Assembly (NCBI GenBank): GCA_030141605.1
Contig: JAQGDQ010001174.1
Span: forward strand, 1 to 57,471
DNA from: Tubiluchus corallicola
Taxonomy: Eukaryota > Priapulida > Priapulimorpha > Priapulimorphida > Tubiluchidae
Direction of reading: 5' to 3'
Length of the DNA stretch: 57,471 nt
The position numbers and the translations under genes were made by a program. Positions 54,801 through 57,346 of this stretch are shown in pieces (within the stretch, counting starts at the first letter, position 1; every line of letters starts with the position of its first letter). The notes beneath the pieces were generated by a model, which did not search any database, was not told the DNA's origin, and worked only from the letters and a program-made list of their open reading frames with translations.

Positions 54801-57346
54801 GGGTCAGTGATATGAGACCATTGTTCTTCATTAATTGCCATTTTTTCTCGATCTCTTACCTGCCAAATGTATTACCAACTTGGAAATATTACTTGACACC
54901 CTATGCTGCAAATCTGGCCATTTCAAATTGGGGGACATAGAAAAAATTTGAATAACATTCACGTTCCCATATGTTTTGACCATTGTAAACAATCAGAAAT
55001 GGCAAGTTTCAGTCTTTTGTAATATACAAGTTTTTTCCAAGATTTTAGTAAATGTTGAACAGCTGTTTGTGTGAAAAATGCTTCTGTGAGTATTCGTTTT
55101 GCAGCAACCTGACGGATTGTGAATGAAATTGATTTTTCTTTATCAAGCGGTGGCTTTTAATTCATTTCATTTGAATCCTGATTCCAAAATTTTTGTTCAA
55201 TTGTTTTTTTGGATTTGCTATCCCAGTTTTCATTGTTTAATCTTGTACTTGTTTTTCCCTTAAGAGCTTTCAGAGAGACATCAAGGACAAGTCCGGAAGC
55301 GTGGAGAACATGCTTTCTCTAGGAGAAGCTTTCATACGCAGCTGTGATTCTGACGAGGAGGTCATCAAAGAAGCCATGAACGAATTGAAAGACAGGTGGA
55401 ATAAACTTACAGCAGGTATGGAGTACAAAATATCAGACCGATACAGACGTTGATTCGATTACAGGTCTCAAGATTTGATTCTGAAAAAATTCTGTTCTGC
55501 TTAAGTTCGGTTAAACATTATCTTCTCAATTACATGCTGCTTTTATGTAATTTATTGTAGTGGAAGCTAGAATACATGGCATAGAACCTAGCTCACTATG
55601 AGTGGTAATTTTCTAAAACCATCTTTGAATTGACAAAAGTGTCTTAACTACAATCTTTTGTTGTATCCTCCTCAGAGATGTGCGGTTATCATATTCTCAT
55701 TTATCCGCAACTGCACATATCCTCTTCTGGAAAATTCATGTATTTATTTGAAATTTGAACATCCACGTATCAGCAAGAACCACAGAAACGTAGGCAAAAA
55801 CTAGACTTGCTATGTGTGCCCTATATGTTTTTGTATGAACCTAGGAGTTATAATCACTATTCAACACTTAATCACTAGCTAGACCCCTGCAAAGGAATTT
55901 TGCTTGTAAACCCTCGACAGTAATTCACACCATAATGTACATATATCACCCCACCATATCATACCCATCACACCACACCACAACAAAACAAAACAAAACA
56001 AAAAATTGTACCGAAAGCGGATAAACTGTGTGCAAACAATTGAAAATTTTACCTTACCTATTTGGCTGAAATTTTGCATAAAATATGCGCAAAAAAATTT
56101 GCAATTCACATACATTTCACCATCTGCAATCCGCAACATATCCACACACATTTCACCATCTGCAATCCGCAAAACCGCAAAATTAGTGTGGGCTCTGCAA
56201 CCGCATGACTGTTAATCTGCTACCTTCGCATCTCTTCCTTTAGTGATAGAACCAACACGAGGCAGCATTCTGATAGACATCTGTCTACTTGCTTTTTCAG
56301 TTTTCAGATTTGGCATTGCTTAACTGTCATTGCCAGTCATTCTGCTTAGCTTTTCTGCTCATTATGAATGTCGTGTGATTTATAAAGCAGGCATTATGAA
56401 CTTTAATCTAGAAGATATTATGAACTTGTAACAATGATACAAACTACATTACTTGTACTGCAGATTGTTTACTCATTAATTGTGCAATTGTTTAGTGTGT
56501 ATATACTCTTTTCTATGTACTCCAGATGATATGATGATGATTTCATACATGGCAGAATATTATAATACAATAAACAGGGCTGGATTATGACCTTTTAGGG
56601 CCGCCCTTAGGCTAACGAAATAATGGGTCCGTCCTCAGACGGAGTCACTCTCTAACCCTCCTTCGCCCATCTTGAATATTTTTACTTGCGATGCATTTTC
56701 TCGACATTTACATAGCTTGAAGTAAACTCATAGCAAATTCTTTAAATAAACTAGAATAACTATTTTTTGTTTGTCAATAAAAATATTATTGAAGAAATAC
56801 CACCATTTCACTGTTTATTGCAAACAAATTAACACATACTAACACAGATTTTTTGCCGAATGTTACAAAAGCTTGAGAGTGACCAAGCTTGAAAGGCCCT
56901 AGACTGAGCTACTCTATGTTTAAATACGAGGTAGATTTTTTGCCTGTATAATCGGATGTATTCATGCCTTTTTTACTTTGAATGCACTTAAGTAACTTAA
57001 GTTGTTACTCATTGGCTGAATATTAGCTAGGTGCATGCATTTGAAATTTCTAGCATTCTGCAGAAAGTTAAAATTTGATGTTTATAACACATGCTTCCTA
57101 ATTGCACTTGCTGGAATAAAACTGCTACCAGGTTTGTAGAGGAAATAACTTTTCTCATGTCTGATTTATATCACGCCAGGTGTAGCAGAAAAGTCGCAGG
57201 GTTTCGAAGACCTCAGAAACTGTCTCTGTGACTATGAGGAAAATTTAGCCGAAGTTTCTGGCTCAGTAAACAAATATCTTGACAAAGTTGAAGGGCTGTC
57301 GGTAGACAACGGCCACAAAGATATTAACAATCTGGATAAATTTAGG
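5182..57346 (+). CDS. spectraplakin (DST/MACF1/shot family), 53 exons, partial at both ends
   Basis: This is a giant cytolinker. Order: CH1-CH2 actin-binding domain (residues 1-249, counted from the first codon seen), plakin domain of spectrin-like repeats with an SH3 fold (250-1430), a short linker (1431-1464), about 49 plakin-repeat units (1465-3259) and a spectrin-repeat rod (3260-4542 and onward). The 52 introns are all GT-AG and all phases agree, with no stop or frameshift, so the gene looks intact. Known family members link F-actin to microtubules, intermediate filaments and adhesion sites. Having CH domains, a plakin domain, plakin repeats and a spectrin rod together separates spectraplakins from plectin/desmoplakin (no long spectrin rod) and from dystrophin/spectrin (no plakin repeats). 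The start codon is not found, and the C-terminal EF-hand/GAR part lies past the window. The family call is secure; orthology to one vertebrate paralogue cannot be decided. Confidence 0.95.
5391..5476 (+). repeat. three tandem copies of a 29-bp unit
   Basis: The unit starting CCAAGTTGTCACATTTG recurs at 5392, 5421 and 5450, exactly 29 bp apart. The third copy is slightly diverged (AGCATAGAC in place of GATATAGAC). It is a small intronic minisatellite. Confidence 0.9.
6013..6102 (+). CDS. exon 2: CH1
   Basis: Residues 22-51, phase 0 at both ends, encoding the conserved CH1 core ([20 protein letters not shown] then VLSGDQI). Acceptor TTTGCAG, donor GTGAGT. The 1,069-bp intron that follows is AT-rich with nothing recognised. 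Confidence 0.95.
7172..7249 (+). CDS. exon 3: CH1
   Basis: Residues 52-77, phase 0 at both ends, [20 protein letters not shown] then YLNHLQ, the classic CH1 helix. Donor GTATGA. The next intron (1,378 bp) contains a 129-codon open stretch at 7632-8021 that I do not accept as coding, because an insertion there would split CH1. Confidence 0.95.
8628..8720 (+). CDS. exon 4: end of CH1
   Basis: Residues 78-108, phase 0 at both ends ([20 protein letters not shown] then [11 protein letters not shown]). The upstream AG at 8604 would bring in a stop, so the AG at 8627 is the acceptor. The 584-bp intron that follows holds a SINE-like fragment at about 9080-9215. Confidence 0.95.
9080..9215 (+). repeat. 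tRNA-derived SINE-like fragment
   Basis: It contains GAACCAGGGACCTT and, in the other orientation, AGCAAAAACTCCCTGGTTAA followed by ATCCAGACTGTGTTCC. The same words, including a box-B-like GGTTxAAxCC, recur at 23146-23310. This marks a dispersed repeat family; box A is not clear. Confidence 0.45.
9305..9504 (+). CDS. exon 5: CH1-CH2 linker and CH2
   Basis: Residues 109-175, phase 0 to 2 ([20 protein letters not shown] ... NAILHRNR). The acceptor (CTGTTAAAG) has a weak polypyrimidine tract; it is chosen because ISDL follows LHFQ exactly as in vertebrate relatives. Donor ACAG|GTAGAT. The 439-bp intron that follows shows nothing. Confidence 0.9.
9944..10059 (+). CDS. exon 6: CH2
   Basis: Residues 175-214, phase 2 to 1 ([20 protein letters not shown] then [18 protein letters not shown]), the second half of CH2. 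Acceptor ATTCACAG, donor GAAG|GTGAGC. The 982-bp intron that follows shows nothing recognised. Confidence 0.95.
11042..11148 (+). CDS. exon 7: end of CH2
   Basis: Residues 214-249, phase 1 to 0 ([20 protein letters not shown] then [16 protein letters not shown]). It matches the P.PDEKS.ITY.S.LYD end of CH2. Donor GAG|GTAATT. Confidence 0.95.
11269..11391 (+). CDS. exon 8: plakin domain, first helix
   Basis: Residues 250-290, phase 0 at both ends ([27 protein letters not shown]). Acceptor TTTTCTGCAG, donor GTACAA. It is short and well placed after the actin-binding domain. Confidence 0.88.
11528..11623 (+). CDS. exon 9: plakin domain
   Basis: Residues 291-322, phase 0 at both ends ([20 protein letters not shown] then [12 protein letters not shown]). 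Acceptor GATTCCAG, donor GTATAC. Confidence 0.92.
11757..11881 (+). CDS. exon 10: plakin domain
   Basis: Residues 323-364, phase 0 to 2 ([20 protein letters not shown] then [12 protein letters not shown]). The helix with QKVWNKL is typical of plakin spectrin-like repeats. Donor AA|GTAGGT. The 678-bp intron that follows shows no recognised element. Confidence 0.93.
12560..12653 (+). CDS. exon 11: plakin domain
   Basis: Residues 364-395, phase 2 to 0 ([20 protein letters not shown] then [11 protein letters not shown]). Acceptor TTGTTCTATAG, donor GTATGA. Confidence 0.93.
12781..12944 (+). CDS. exon 12: plakin domain
   Basis: Residues 396-450, phase 0 to 2 ([20 protein letters not shown] ... 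[13 protein letters not shown]). Acceptor TTTTTTTGCAG, donor CA|GTAAGT. It is followed by a 2,567-bp intron that holds a candidate inverted-repeat element and a microsatellite. Confidence 0.93.
13150..15310. repeat. candidate element bounded by diverged inverted motifs
   Basis: Three words occur in order near 13190-13275 and, reverse-complemented, near 15170-15290: TGACGTC(A/T)AACATA, CCCCTGCTGCA and ATTCGGGACA. Spacing differs between the two sides. This would fit an old DNA transposon of about 2.1 kb, but no transposase reading frame is recognisable inside and no target-site duplication was found. Confidence 0.35.
14290..14360 (+). repeat. TG/TGCG microsatellite followed by TA run
   Basis: A (TG)n tract grades into (TGCG)n and back to TG, then a short (TA)n run. 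It is intronic. Confidence 0.95.
15512..16079 (+). CDS. exon 13: plakin domain with Ser/Thr-rich insertion
   Basis: Residues 450-639, phase 2 to 0, the second longest exon. It opens with helix ([20 protein letters not shown]) and closes with helix ([15 protein letters not shown]). Between them, about 120 residues are rich in S, T, P, D and E, with no heptads ([39 protein letters not shown]). This is probably a disordered loop joining two plakin repeats and possibly a phosphorylation region (inference). Acceptor TTTTTTGCAG, donor ATG|GTATGT. The 1,838-bp intron that follows holds CA/TA and pyrimidine tracts only. Confidence 0.9.
16154..16258 (+). repeat. CA, TA and pyrimidine-tract microsatellites
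   Basis: (AC)n at about 16154-16180, (TA)n at about 16186-16203, then a TTCTTC/TTTTC pyrimidine run to about 16258. It is intronic. Confidence 0.95.
17918..18046 (+). CDS. exon 14: plakin domain
   Basis: Residues 640-682, phase 0 at both ends ([20 protein letters not shown] then [16 protein letters not shown]). Acceptor ACACGTTAACAG, donor GTACTG. The intron that follows is 302 bp with nothing in it. Confidence 0.92.
18349..18426 (+). CDS. exon 15: plakin domain
   Basis: Residues 683-708, phase 0 at both ends ([20 protein letters not shown] then MYSQLM). Acceptor TTTTGCAG, donor GTATGC. Confidence 0.92.
18543..18704 (+). CDS. exon 16: plakin domain
   Basis: Residues 709-762, phase 0 at both ends ([38 protein letters not shown]). 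The LSWI.E helix is a conserved plakin signature. Donor GTATTT. The 650-bp intron that follows has nothing recognised. Confidence 0.93.
19355..19456 (+). CDS. exon 17: plakin domain
   Basis: Residues 763-796, phase 0 at both ends ([20 protein letters not shown] then [14 protein letters not shown]), the helix leading to the conserved NHP motif between repeats. Donor GTACTT. A MITE lies in the 1,044-bp intron that follows. Confidence 0.93.
19974..20171. mobile_element. TA-flanked foldback MITE (Tc1/mariner-like)
   Basis: An arm reading GGTCAAAAATGAATTCT onward for about 48 bp is repeated reverse-complemented at the other end with only a few mismatches, each arm flanked by TA. A second inner inverted pair (GTCATTTTGT / ACAAAATGAC) makes most of the 198 bp fold on itself. 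It has no coding capacity. TA duplication and long inverted ends suit Tc1/mariner-superfamily MITEs; the exact family is not assignable. Confidence 0.85.
20501..20719 (+). CDS. exon 18: plakin domain
   Basis: Residues 797-869, phase 0 at both ends ([40 protein letters not shown]). It contains helices of the repeat that hosts the SH3 fold. Acceptor CGTTTTGCAG, donor GTAAAG. The intron that follows is 326 bp with nothing in it. Confidence 0.95.
21046..21192 (+). CDS. exon 19: plakin domain into SH3
   Basis: Residues 870-918, phase 0 at both ends. Helix [20 protein letters not shown] precedes [17 protein letters not shown], the first SH3 strand (vertebrate relatives have a V.ALCDYK motif). Donor GTATTT. 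The 485-bp intron that follows has nothing recognised. Confidence 0.95.
21678..21832 (+). CDS. exon 20: SH3 fold
   Basis: Residues 919-970, phase 0 to 2 ([20 protein letters not shown] ... [20 protein letters not shown]). The AG at 21677 rather than the one at 21683 is chosen because it gives the SH3 strand its usual length; both keep frame. As in other plakins, several aromatic residues of the canonical polyproline groove are missing, so ligand binding by this SH3 is doubtful. Donor GTATGC. The 837-bp intron that follows has nothing recognised. Confidence 0.92.
22670..22784 (+). CDS. exon 21: plakin domain
   Basis: Residues 970-1008, phase 2 to 0 ([20 protein letters not shown] then [18 protein letters not shown]), helix B of the SH3-bearing repeat; FW.....LK resembles the human counterpart. 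Donor GTAATT. The intron that follows carries repeat fragments. Confidence 0.94.
22950..23320 (+). repeat. SINE-like repeats, two in tandem
   Basis: A segment starting near 23146 (GAATCAGCAAAAGGTCCC, TTCAAACCCAGTCTGTGTCC) is repeated about 95 bp later (23240 onward). A related, more diverged segment with TTTGAACCAGGGGAT is at 22975. The box-B-like GGTTxAAACCC suggests a tRNA-derived SINE; related words occur at 9080-9215. Confidence 0.5.
23414..23588 (+). CDS. exon 22: plakin domain (donor ambiguous)
   Basis: Residues 1009-1067, phase 0 to 1 ([31 protein letters not shown]). Two donors keep the same phase: AAG|GTTTGT after 23588 and AAG|GTGTAT after 23627; the longer form would add 13 residues ([13 protein letters not shown]). 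I prefer the first for its +5 G. The 839-bp intron that follows contains a TA run and a dispersed repeat. Confidence 0.85.
23809..23840 (+). repeat. TA microsatellite
   Basis: Uninterrupted (TA)n apart from one TTT; intronic. Confidence 0.95.
23848..23917 (+). repeat. dispersed 70-bp repeat, copy A
   Basis: It begins AGGCTACAGCTC and ends TCAAACGAAAGGTC...GATCTAGT. A related copy is at 41098-41164 in the same orientation, with the same ends and diverged middle. A G-run (about 23961-23972) follows shortly after copy A. Family unknown. Confidence 0.6.
24428..24567 (+). CDS. exon 23: plakin domain
   Basis: Residues 1067-1113, phase 1 to 0 ([37 protein letters not shown]). Acceptor TTGCATTTTTCAG; donor AAG|GTTTTT is weak. 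The 507-bp intron that follows has nothing recognised. Confidence 0.9.
25075..25232 (+). CDS. exon 24: plakin domain
   Basis: Residues 1114-1166, phase 0 to 2 ([20 protein letters not shown] then [20 protein letters not shown]). The W..LW....R helix is typical of plakin repeats. Donor AG|GTAGGC. The 565-bp intron that follows has nothing recognised. Confidence 0.94.
25798..25936 (+). CDS. exon 25: plakin domain
   Basis: Residues 1166-1212, phase 2 to 0 ([33 protein letters not shown]). Acceptor TTTCGTTTATAG, donor GTTAGT. The 627-bp intron that follows has nothing recognised. Confidence 0.92.
26564..26754 (+). CDS. exon 26: plakin domain
   Basis: Residues 1213-1276, phase 0 to 2 ([36 protein letters not shown]). 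The Q.RW......R ending marks helix C of a spectrin repeat. Donor AG|GTTTCA. The 1,060-bp intron that follows has nothing recognised. Confidence 0.94.
27815..27977 (+). CDS. exon 27: plakin domain
   Basis: Residues 1276-1330, phase 2 to 0 ([40 protein letters not shown]). Acceptor TTAATTATAG, donor GTGATT. The 530-bp intron that follows has nothing recognised. Confidence 0.93.
28508..28591 (+). CDS. exon 28: plakin domain
   Basis: Residues 1331-1358, phase 0 at both ends ([20 protein letters not shown] then RELMIKAQ). This resembles the helix-C ending of plakin repeats (I.SLN..G..L). Acceptor TTTCTCAG, donor GTTTGT. In the 1,048-bp intron that follows, the only structure seen is a 10-bp-stem hairpin at 29286-29313. 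Confidence 0.92.
29286..29313. repeat. perfect 10-bp hairpin
   Basis: CTACAGACTG, an 8-nt loop, then CAGTCTGTAG. The arms are TA-flanked, so it could be a MITE footprint or a chance palindrome. Confidence 0.7.
29640..29855 (+). CDS. exon 29: last plakin-domain exon
   Basis: Residues 1359-1430, phase 0 at both ends ([40 protein letters not shown]). Acceptor TTTTTGGGCAG, donor GTATGA. Because it ends in phase 0 it could splice directly to exon 32 (38694). The 538-bp intron that follows has nothing recognised. Confidence 0.93.
30394..30496 (+). CDS. exon 30: linker before plakin repeats
   Basis: Residues 1431-1465, phase 0 to 1 ([20 protein letters not shown] then [14 protein letters not shown]). 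It is not helical, with a basic half and an acidic half. Its phase-1 end fits only the giant exon 31, so the two behave as one cassette. Acceptor AACCTTCAG, donor TTAG|GTAATG. The 2,666-bp intron that follows holds simple repeats and a reverse-transcriptase relic. Confidence 0.85.
31087..31320 (+). repeat. ACAT/ATAC-rich low-complexity tract
   Basis: About 230 bp of interleaved TACA, CATA, ACAC and TATA words. The open frames through it give Tyr/His/Thr/Ile-only peptides and are artefacts of the repeat. Confidence 0.9.
31441..31453 (+). repeat. G13 homopolymer
   Basis: Thirteen consecutive G in AT-rich intron sequence; a likely sequencing or slippage hotspot. Confidence 0.9.
32040..33020 (-). 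mobile_element. non-LTR retrotransposon reverse-transcriptase relic, antisense
   Basis: Read on the minus strand from about 33000 leftwards, translation shows the RT core in broken frames: FPQGSTLG, then LIYIND, then [14 protein letters not shown] (the catalytic FADD box), then [20 protein letters not shown] and [19 protein letters not shown]. The C-terminal thumb follows ([16 protein letters not shown] and a degraded HYQYTR region). Single-base indels before LIYIND and between it and FADD, plus in-frame stops, make it a dead copy. The layout resembles jockey/CR1/L2-type LINEs. It lies in intron 30, opposite to the host gene. Confidence 0.85.
33163..38546 (+). CDS. exon 31: giant plakin-repeat exon, about 49 repeat units
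   Basis: Residues 1465-3259 in one uninterrupted 5,384-bp exon, phase 1 to 0. It is built from plakin (plectin) repeats of about 36-38 residues, each a beta-hairpin with (D/N)P.TG or (D/N)..TGE followed by a helix of form L.L.EAI..GL(I/V)D. I count 49 such helices by eye, for example [39 protein letters not shown] and [13 protein letters not shown]. Two repeat-poor linkers break the array, at about residues 2161-2231 (charged) and 2742-2836 (acidic, with YDDDDN). Plakin repeats are intermediate-filament or junction-binding modules; arthropod and nematode spectraplakins also place them in very large alternatively used exons. Acceptor CTTTTTCAG, donor AAG|GTATTG. Reading through the donor meets TAA at 38586-38588. 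Confidence 0.95.
38586..38612 (+). promoter_or_regulatory. in-frame stop plus AATAAA in intron 31
   Basis: If intron 31 is retained, the frame adds 13 residues ([13 protein letters not shown]) and stops at TAA 38586-38588. An AATAAA hexamer follows at 38607-38612, only 19 bp downstream. This could be an alternative 3' end producing a plakin-type protein without the rod. It is inference; AATAAA is common in AT-rich introns. Confidence 0.35.
38694..38840 (+). CDS. exon 32: first rod exon
   Basis: Residues 3260-3308, phase 0 at both ends ([33 protein letters not shown]): helix A of the first rod spectrin repeat. Donor GTGAGT. A solo-LTR-like element fills most of the 532-bp intron that follows. 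Confidence 0.93.
38973..39330 (-). mobile_element. solo-LTR-like element with heat-shock promoter
   Basis: A 358-bp segment starts TG, ends CA (TGTT...AACA on both strands) and is flanked by a perfect 8-bp direct repeat TTGTGTTT (38965-38972 and 39331-39338). Read on the minus strand it has the parts of an LTR: heat-shock elements, a TATA box (CTATATAAGG, 39201-39192) and AATAAA (39036-39031), giving a plausible U3-R-U5. No internal retroelement sequence is attached, so it would be a solo LTR. The 8-bp target duplication is longer than the usual 4-6 bp; a hAT-type element is the alternative, but the TG/CA ends and promoter layout favour an LTR. Confidence 0.7.
39192..39242 (-). promoter_or_regulatory. 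two three-unit heat-shock elements plus TATA box
   Basis: On the + strand, GAAgcTTCtaGAA (39211-39223) and TTCcaGAAcaTTC (39230-39242) are each perfect alternating trimers of the HSF site, out of 5-bp phase with each other. They lie just upstream, on the minus strand, of TATATAAGG at 39200-39192. This is a textbook heat-shock promoter arrangement, reading antisense to the host gene. Confidence 0.75.
39373..39515 (+). CDS. exon 33: rod
   Basis: Residues 3309-3356, phase 0 to 2 ([32 protein letters not shown]). Acceptor TTTGTCGTAG, donor TT|GTAAGT. The 703-bp intron that follows has nothing recognised. Confidence 0.9.
40219..40411 (+). CDS. exon 34: rod
   Basis: Residues 3356-3420, phase 2 to 0 ([40 protein letters not shown]). 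It carries the DEWL helix A. Acceptor TTTATCGCAG, donor GTGTGT. In the 769-bp intron that follows are an 8-bp-stem palindrome (CTGGATAC/GTATCCAG, 40713-40731) and copy B of a dispersed repeat. Confidence 0.93.
41098..41164 (+). repeat. dispersed repeat, copy B
   Basis: Begins AGGCTACAGCTC and ends TCAAACGAAGGTC...GATCTAGT, matching the copy at 23848-23917. It stops 17 bp before the exon 35 acceptor region ends. Confidence 0.6.
41181..41264 (+). CDS. exon 35: rod
   Basis: Residues 3421-3448, phase 0 at both ends ([20 protein letters not shown] then NRLIKEAE). Acceptor ACTGTTTCAG, donor GTATGC. In the 626-bp intron that follows, the one structure noticed is an imperfect CTTTATG/CATAAAG hairpin near 41564-41586. 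Confidence 0.9.
41891..42109 (+). CDS. exon 36: rod
   Basis: Residues 3449-3521, phase 0 at both ends ([35 protein letters not shown]). It has the helix-C tyrosine and the next helix-A tryptophan. Acceptor TTTATTACAG, donor GTATTG. The 849-bp intron that follows holds a TATG microsatellite near its end. Confidence 0.94.
42867..42906 (+). repeat. TATG microsatellite
   Basis: About ten uninterrupted TATG units, ending about 50 bp before the exon 37 acceptor. Confidence 0.95.
42959..43192 (+). CDS. exon 37: rod (internal in-frame donor)
   Basis: Residues 3522-3599, phase 0 at both ends ([35 protein letters not shown]). Acceptor TTTTCATATAG, donor GTAAAT. A stronger consensus donor, ACCG|GTAAGT, lies inside after 42994; its use would keep frame and drop 66 residues. 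A MITE lies in the 1,170-bp intron that follows. Confidence 0.9.
43651..43825. mobile_element. 175-bp pogo/Tigger-like MITE
   Basis: Ends read CAGTCAAAC.TTGTTATGACG and, from the other side, CAGTCAAATCTCTTTATACTAC, each flanked by TA (43649-43650 and 43826-43827). The ATAATG..AA.TCG.TT words inside the ends are reminiscent of pogo-superfamily termini. It has no coding capacity. Confidence 0.75.
44363..44511 (+). CDS. exon 38: rod
   Basis: Residues 3600-3649, phase 0 to 2 ([40 protein letters not shown]). Acceptor TGTTTCTTCAG, donor AG|GTAATT. Confidence 0.93.
44762..44920 (+). CDS. exon 39: rod
   Basis: Residues 3649-3702, phase 2 to 2 ([32 protein letters not shown]). The acceptor (GGGACACGAAG) is poor right at the junction, but a T-run lies just upstream and it gives the only in-frame join. 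Donor AG|GTACAA. The 591-bp intron that follows contains a purine tract. Confidence 0.88.
45145..45302 (+). repeat. purine-rich (G/A) tract
   Basis: About 150 bp almost free of pyrimidines on the + strand, made of GGAAA/GAAAA-type words. The open frames through it (Lys/Glu/Gly-rich or Phe/Leu/Ser-rich) are compositional artefacts. Confidence 0.9.
45512..45753 (+). CDS. exon 40: rod
   Basis: Residues 3702-3783, phase 2 to 1 ([54 protein letters not shown]). Acceptor GTCTTTTATAG, donor CTAG|GTTTGT. The 519-bp intron that follows has nothing recognised. Confidence 0.94.
46273..46541 (+). CDS. exon 41: rod
   Basis: Residues 3783-3872, phase 1 to 0 ([40 protein letters not shown]). It has a helix-C WRTFE and a helix-A DEWE. 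Acceptor CTGATTTTAG, donor GTGTGA. The 586-bp intron that follows has nothing recognised. Confidence 0.95.
47128..47260 (+). CDS. exon 42: rod
   Basis: Residues 3873-3917, phase 0 to 1 ([20 protein letters not shown] then [20 protein letters not shown]). The basic [13 protein letters not shown] end is a loop between repeats. Acceptor TGCTTTCAG, donor TTG|GTATGC. Confidence 0.92.
47373..47506 (+). CDS. exon 43: rod
   Basis: Residues 3917-3961, phase 1 to 0 ([38 protein letters not shown]). Acceptor TTACCAATTTAG, donor GTAAGG. The 608-bp intron that follows has nothing recognised. Confidence 0.93.
48115..48340 (+). CDS. exon 44: rod
   Basis: Residues 3962-4037, phase 0 to 1 ([53 protein letters not shown]). 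Acceptor TTGCATTTCAG, donor TTAG|GTATAT. The 767-bp intron that follows has nothing recognised. Confidence 0.93.
49108..49295 (+). CDS. exon 45: rod
   Basis: Residues 4037-4099, phase 1 to 0 ([40 protein letters not shown]). Acceptor TTCTTGGTTTAG, donor GTGGGC. The 633-bp intron that follows has nothing recognised. Confidence 0.94.
49929..50048 (+). CDS. exon 46: rod
   Basis: Residues 4100-4139, phase 0 at both ends ([20 protein letters not shown] then [20 protein letters not shown]). Acceptor TTTTCTTGCTAG, donor GTAAGC. The 887-bp intron that follows has what looks like a retroposon 3' tail near 50575-50616. Confidence 0.92.
50575..50616 (+). repeat. possible LINE/SINE 3' tail (AATAAAG...ACTACTACT)
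   Basis: AAATGGCAAATAAAG leads into ATTTT and then an (ACT)n run. Such a tail is common at the 3' ends of non-LTR elements; the body upstream was not recognised. Confidence 0.4.
50936..51133 (+). CDS. exon 47: rod
   Basis: Residues 4140-4205, phase 0 at both ends ([40 protein letters not shown]). It has helix-C Tyr then helix-A Trp. Acceptor GTGTTGCAG, donor GTAGAA. The 580-bp intron that follows holds (AATG)n words near 51511-51555 only. Confidence 0.94.
51714..51876 (+). CDS. exon 48: rod
   Basis: Residues 4206-4260, phase 0 to 1 ([37 protein letters not shown]). Acceptor TATATATTTAG, donor TTG|GTGAGT. Confidence 0.93.
52136..52338 (+). CDS. exon 49: rod
   Basis: Residues 4260-4327, phase 1 to 0 ([40 protein letters not shown]). 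Acceptor GAGTATGCAG, donor GTAAAC. The 752-bp intron that follows holds a LINE relic and the left arm of a perfect inverted repeat. Confidence 0.93.
52515..52740 (-). mobile_element. LINE C-terminal coding relic, antisense
   Basis: On the minus strand the translation reads [20 protein letters not shown] followed by [20 protein letters not shown] and [15 protein letters not shown], ending at a stop near 52520. The (R/P)[11 protein letters not shown]...W......A word order is typical of the extreme C-terminus of many non-LTR retrotransposon ORF2 proteins. An in-frame stop precedes DQWT. It is unrelated in position to the RT relic in intron 30. Confidence 0.6.
52886..53018 (-). repeat. left arm of perfect 133-bp inverted repeat
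   Basis: Starts TTATTTTAAGTACGCAAAGG and ends TTTTAAGCAATTGA. Read in reverse complement it is identical at all 133 positions to 53446-53578. It carries three of the GACTCA iterons of the transposon at 53407-54148 but not that element's outer end. Confidence 0.95.
53091..53218 (+). CDS. exon 50: rod, inside an inverted-repeat loop
   Basis: Residues 4328-4370, phase 0 to 2 ([20 protein letters not shown] then [20 protein letters not shown]). Acceptor TTATTGACAG, donor AA|GTAAGC. It lies in the 427-bp loop between two identical 133-bp arms. Skipping it would break the frame. The 1,213-bp intron that follows holds the transposon. Confidence 0.92.
53407..54148. mobile_element. pogo-like nonautonomous DNA transposon with iterons
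   Basis: About 740 bp with terminal inverted repeats of about 70 bp (left from TACCGTAGTCGCCACTTAAT, right from TACACAGCAGTCGCTGTTTA in reverse complement), flanked by TA. The left end carries five 12-bp iterons of type TTAATxGACTCA at about 53422, 53437, 53454, 53516 and 53539, likely transposase-binding sites. The interior has two short open frames (53584-53811 and 53824-54042) that I do not recognise as transposase. Terminal style and TA target suggest the pogo/Tigger branch (inference). Confidence 0.75.
53446..53578 (+). repeat. right arm of perfect 133-bp inverted repeat
   Basis: Part of the left end of the transposon at 53407-54148. It is identical in reverse complement to 52886-53018 on the far side of exon 50. 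Confidence 0.95.
54432..54630 (+). CDS. exon 51: rod
   Basis: Residues 4370-4436, phase 2 to 0 ([40 protein letters not shown]). Acceptor TTTTTAATTTTTAG, donor GTAGCA. A SINE-like fragment starts soon after in the 634-bp intron. Confidence 0.93.
54665..54800 (+). repeat. tRNA-derived SINE-like fragment
   Basis: GTATGGTGGTCAAGTAATTG resembles a box-A region, and AGTTCGAATCCCACC 55-60 bp later is a near-perfect box B. The tRNA-like head is followed by an unrelated body (ACCACTCGAACAGGTTCTGG). It is not a functional tRNA gene: no cloverleaf can be drawn. Confidence 0.55.
55265..55415 (+). CDS. exon 52: rod
   Basis: Residues 4437-4487, phase 0 to 1 ([40 protein letters not shown]). The helix-C ending DRWNKL is a standard spectrin-repeat signature. 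Acceptor TTTTTCCCTTAAG, donor CAG|GTATGG. Confidence 0.94.
55673..56236. repeat. possible hAT-like element and short repeats
   Basis: The left part starts CAGAGATGTGCGGTT and the right part ends GCATCTCTT, a weak inverted match rich in GCGG/CCGC words. Inside are an (AAAAC)n run at 55981-56004 and two direct copies of CATTTCACCATCTGCAATCC (56113 onward). No 8-bp target duplication was found. The rest of the 1,764-bp intron has nothing recognised. Confidence 0.3.
57180..57346 (+). CDS. exon 53: rod, last exon in window
   Basis: Residues 4487-4542, phase 1 to 0 ([40 protein letters not shown]). Acceptor ATCACGCCAG, donor AGG|GTGAGA. The remaining 125 bp are intron; the gene continues past 57471. 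Confidence 0.92.

Larger units (their letters stand above)
38694..57346 (+). other. spectrin-repeat rod, N-terminal part (exons 32-53)
   Basis: Residues 3260-4542 are continuous amphipathic helix with spectrin-repeat features: helix-A tryptophans in EWL or DWL contexts ([72 protein letters not shown]) and helix-C tyrosines ([21 protein letters not shown]). At about 106 residues per repeat this is about 12 repeats. The rod continues past the right edge; family rods are longer, so more exons are expected there. Confidence 0.92.
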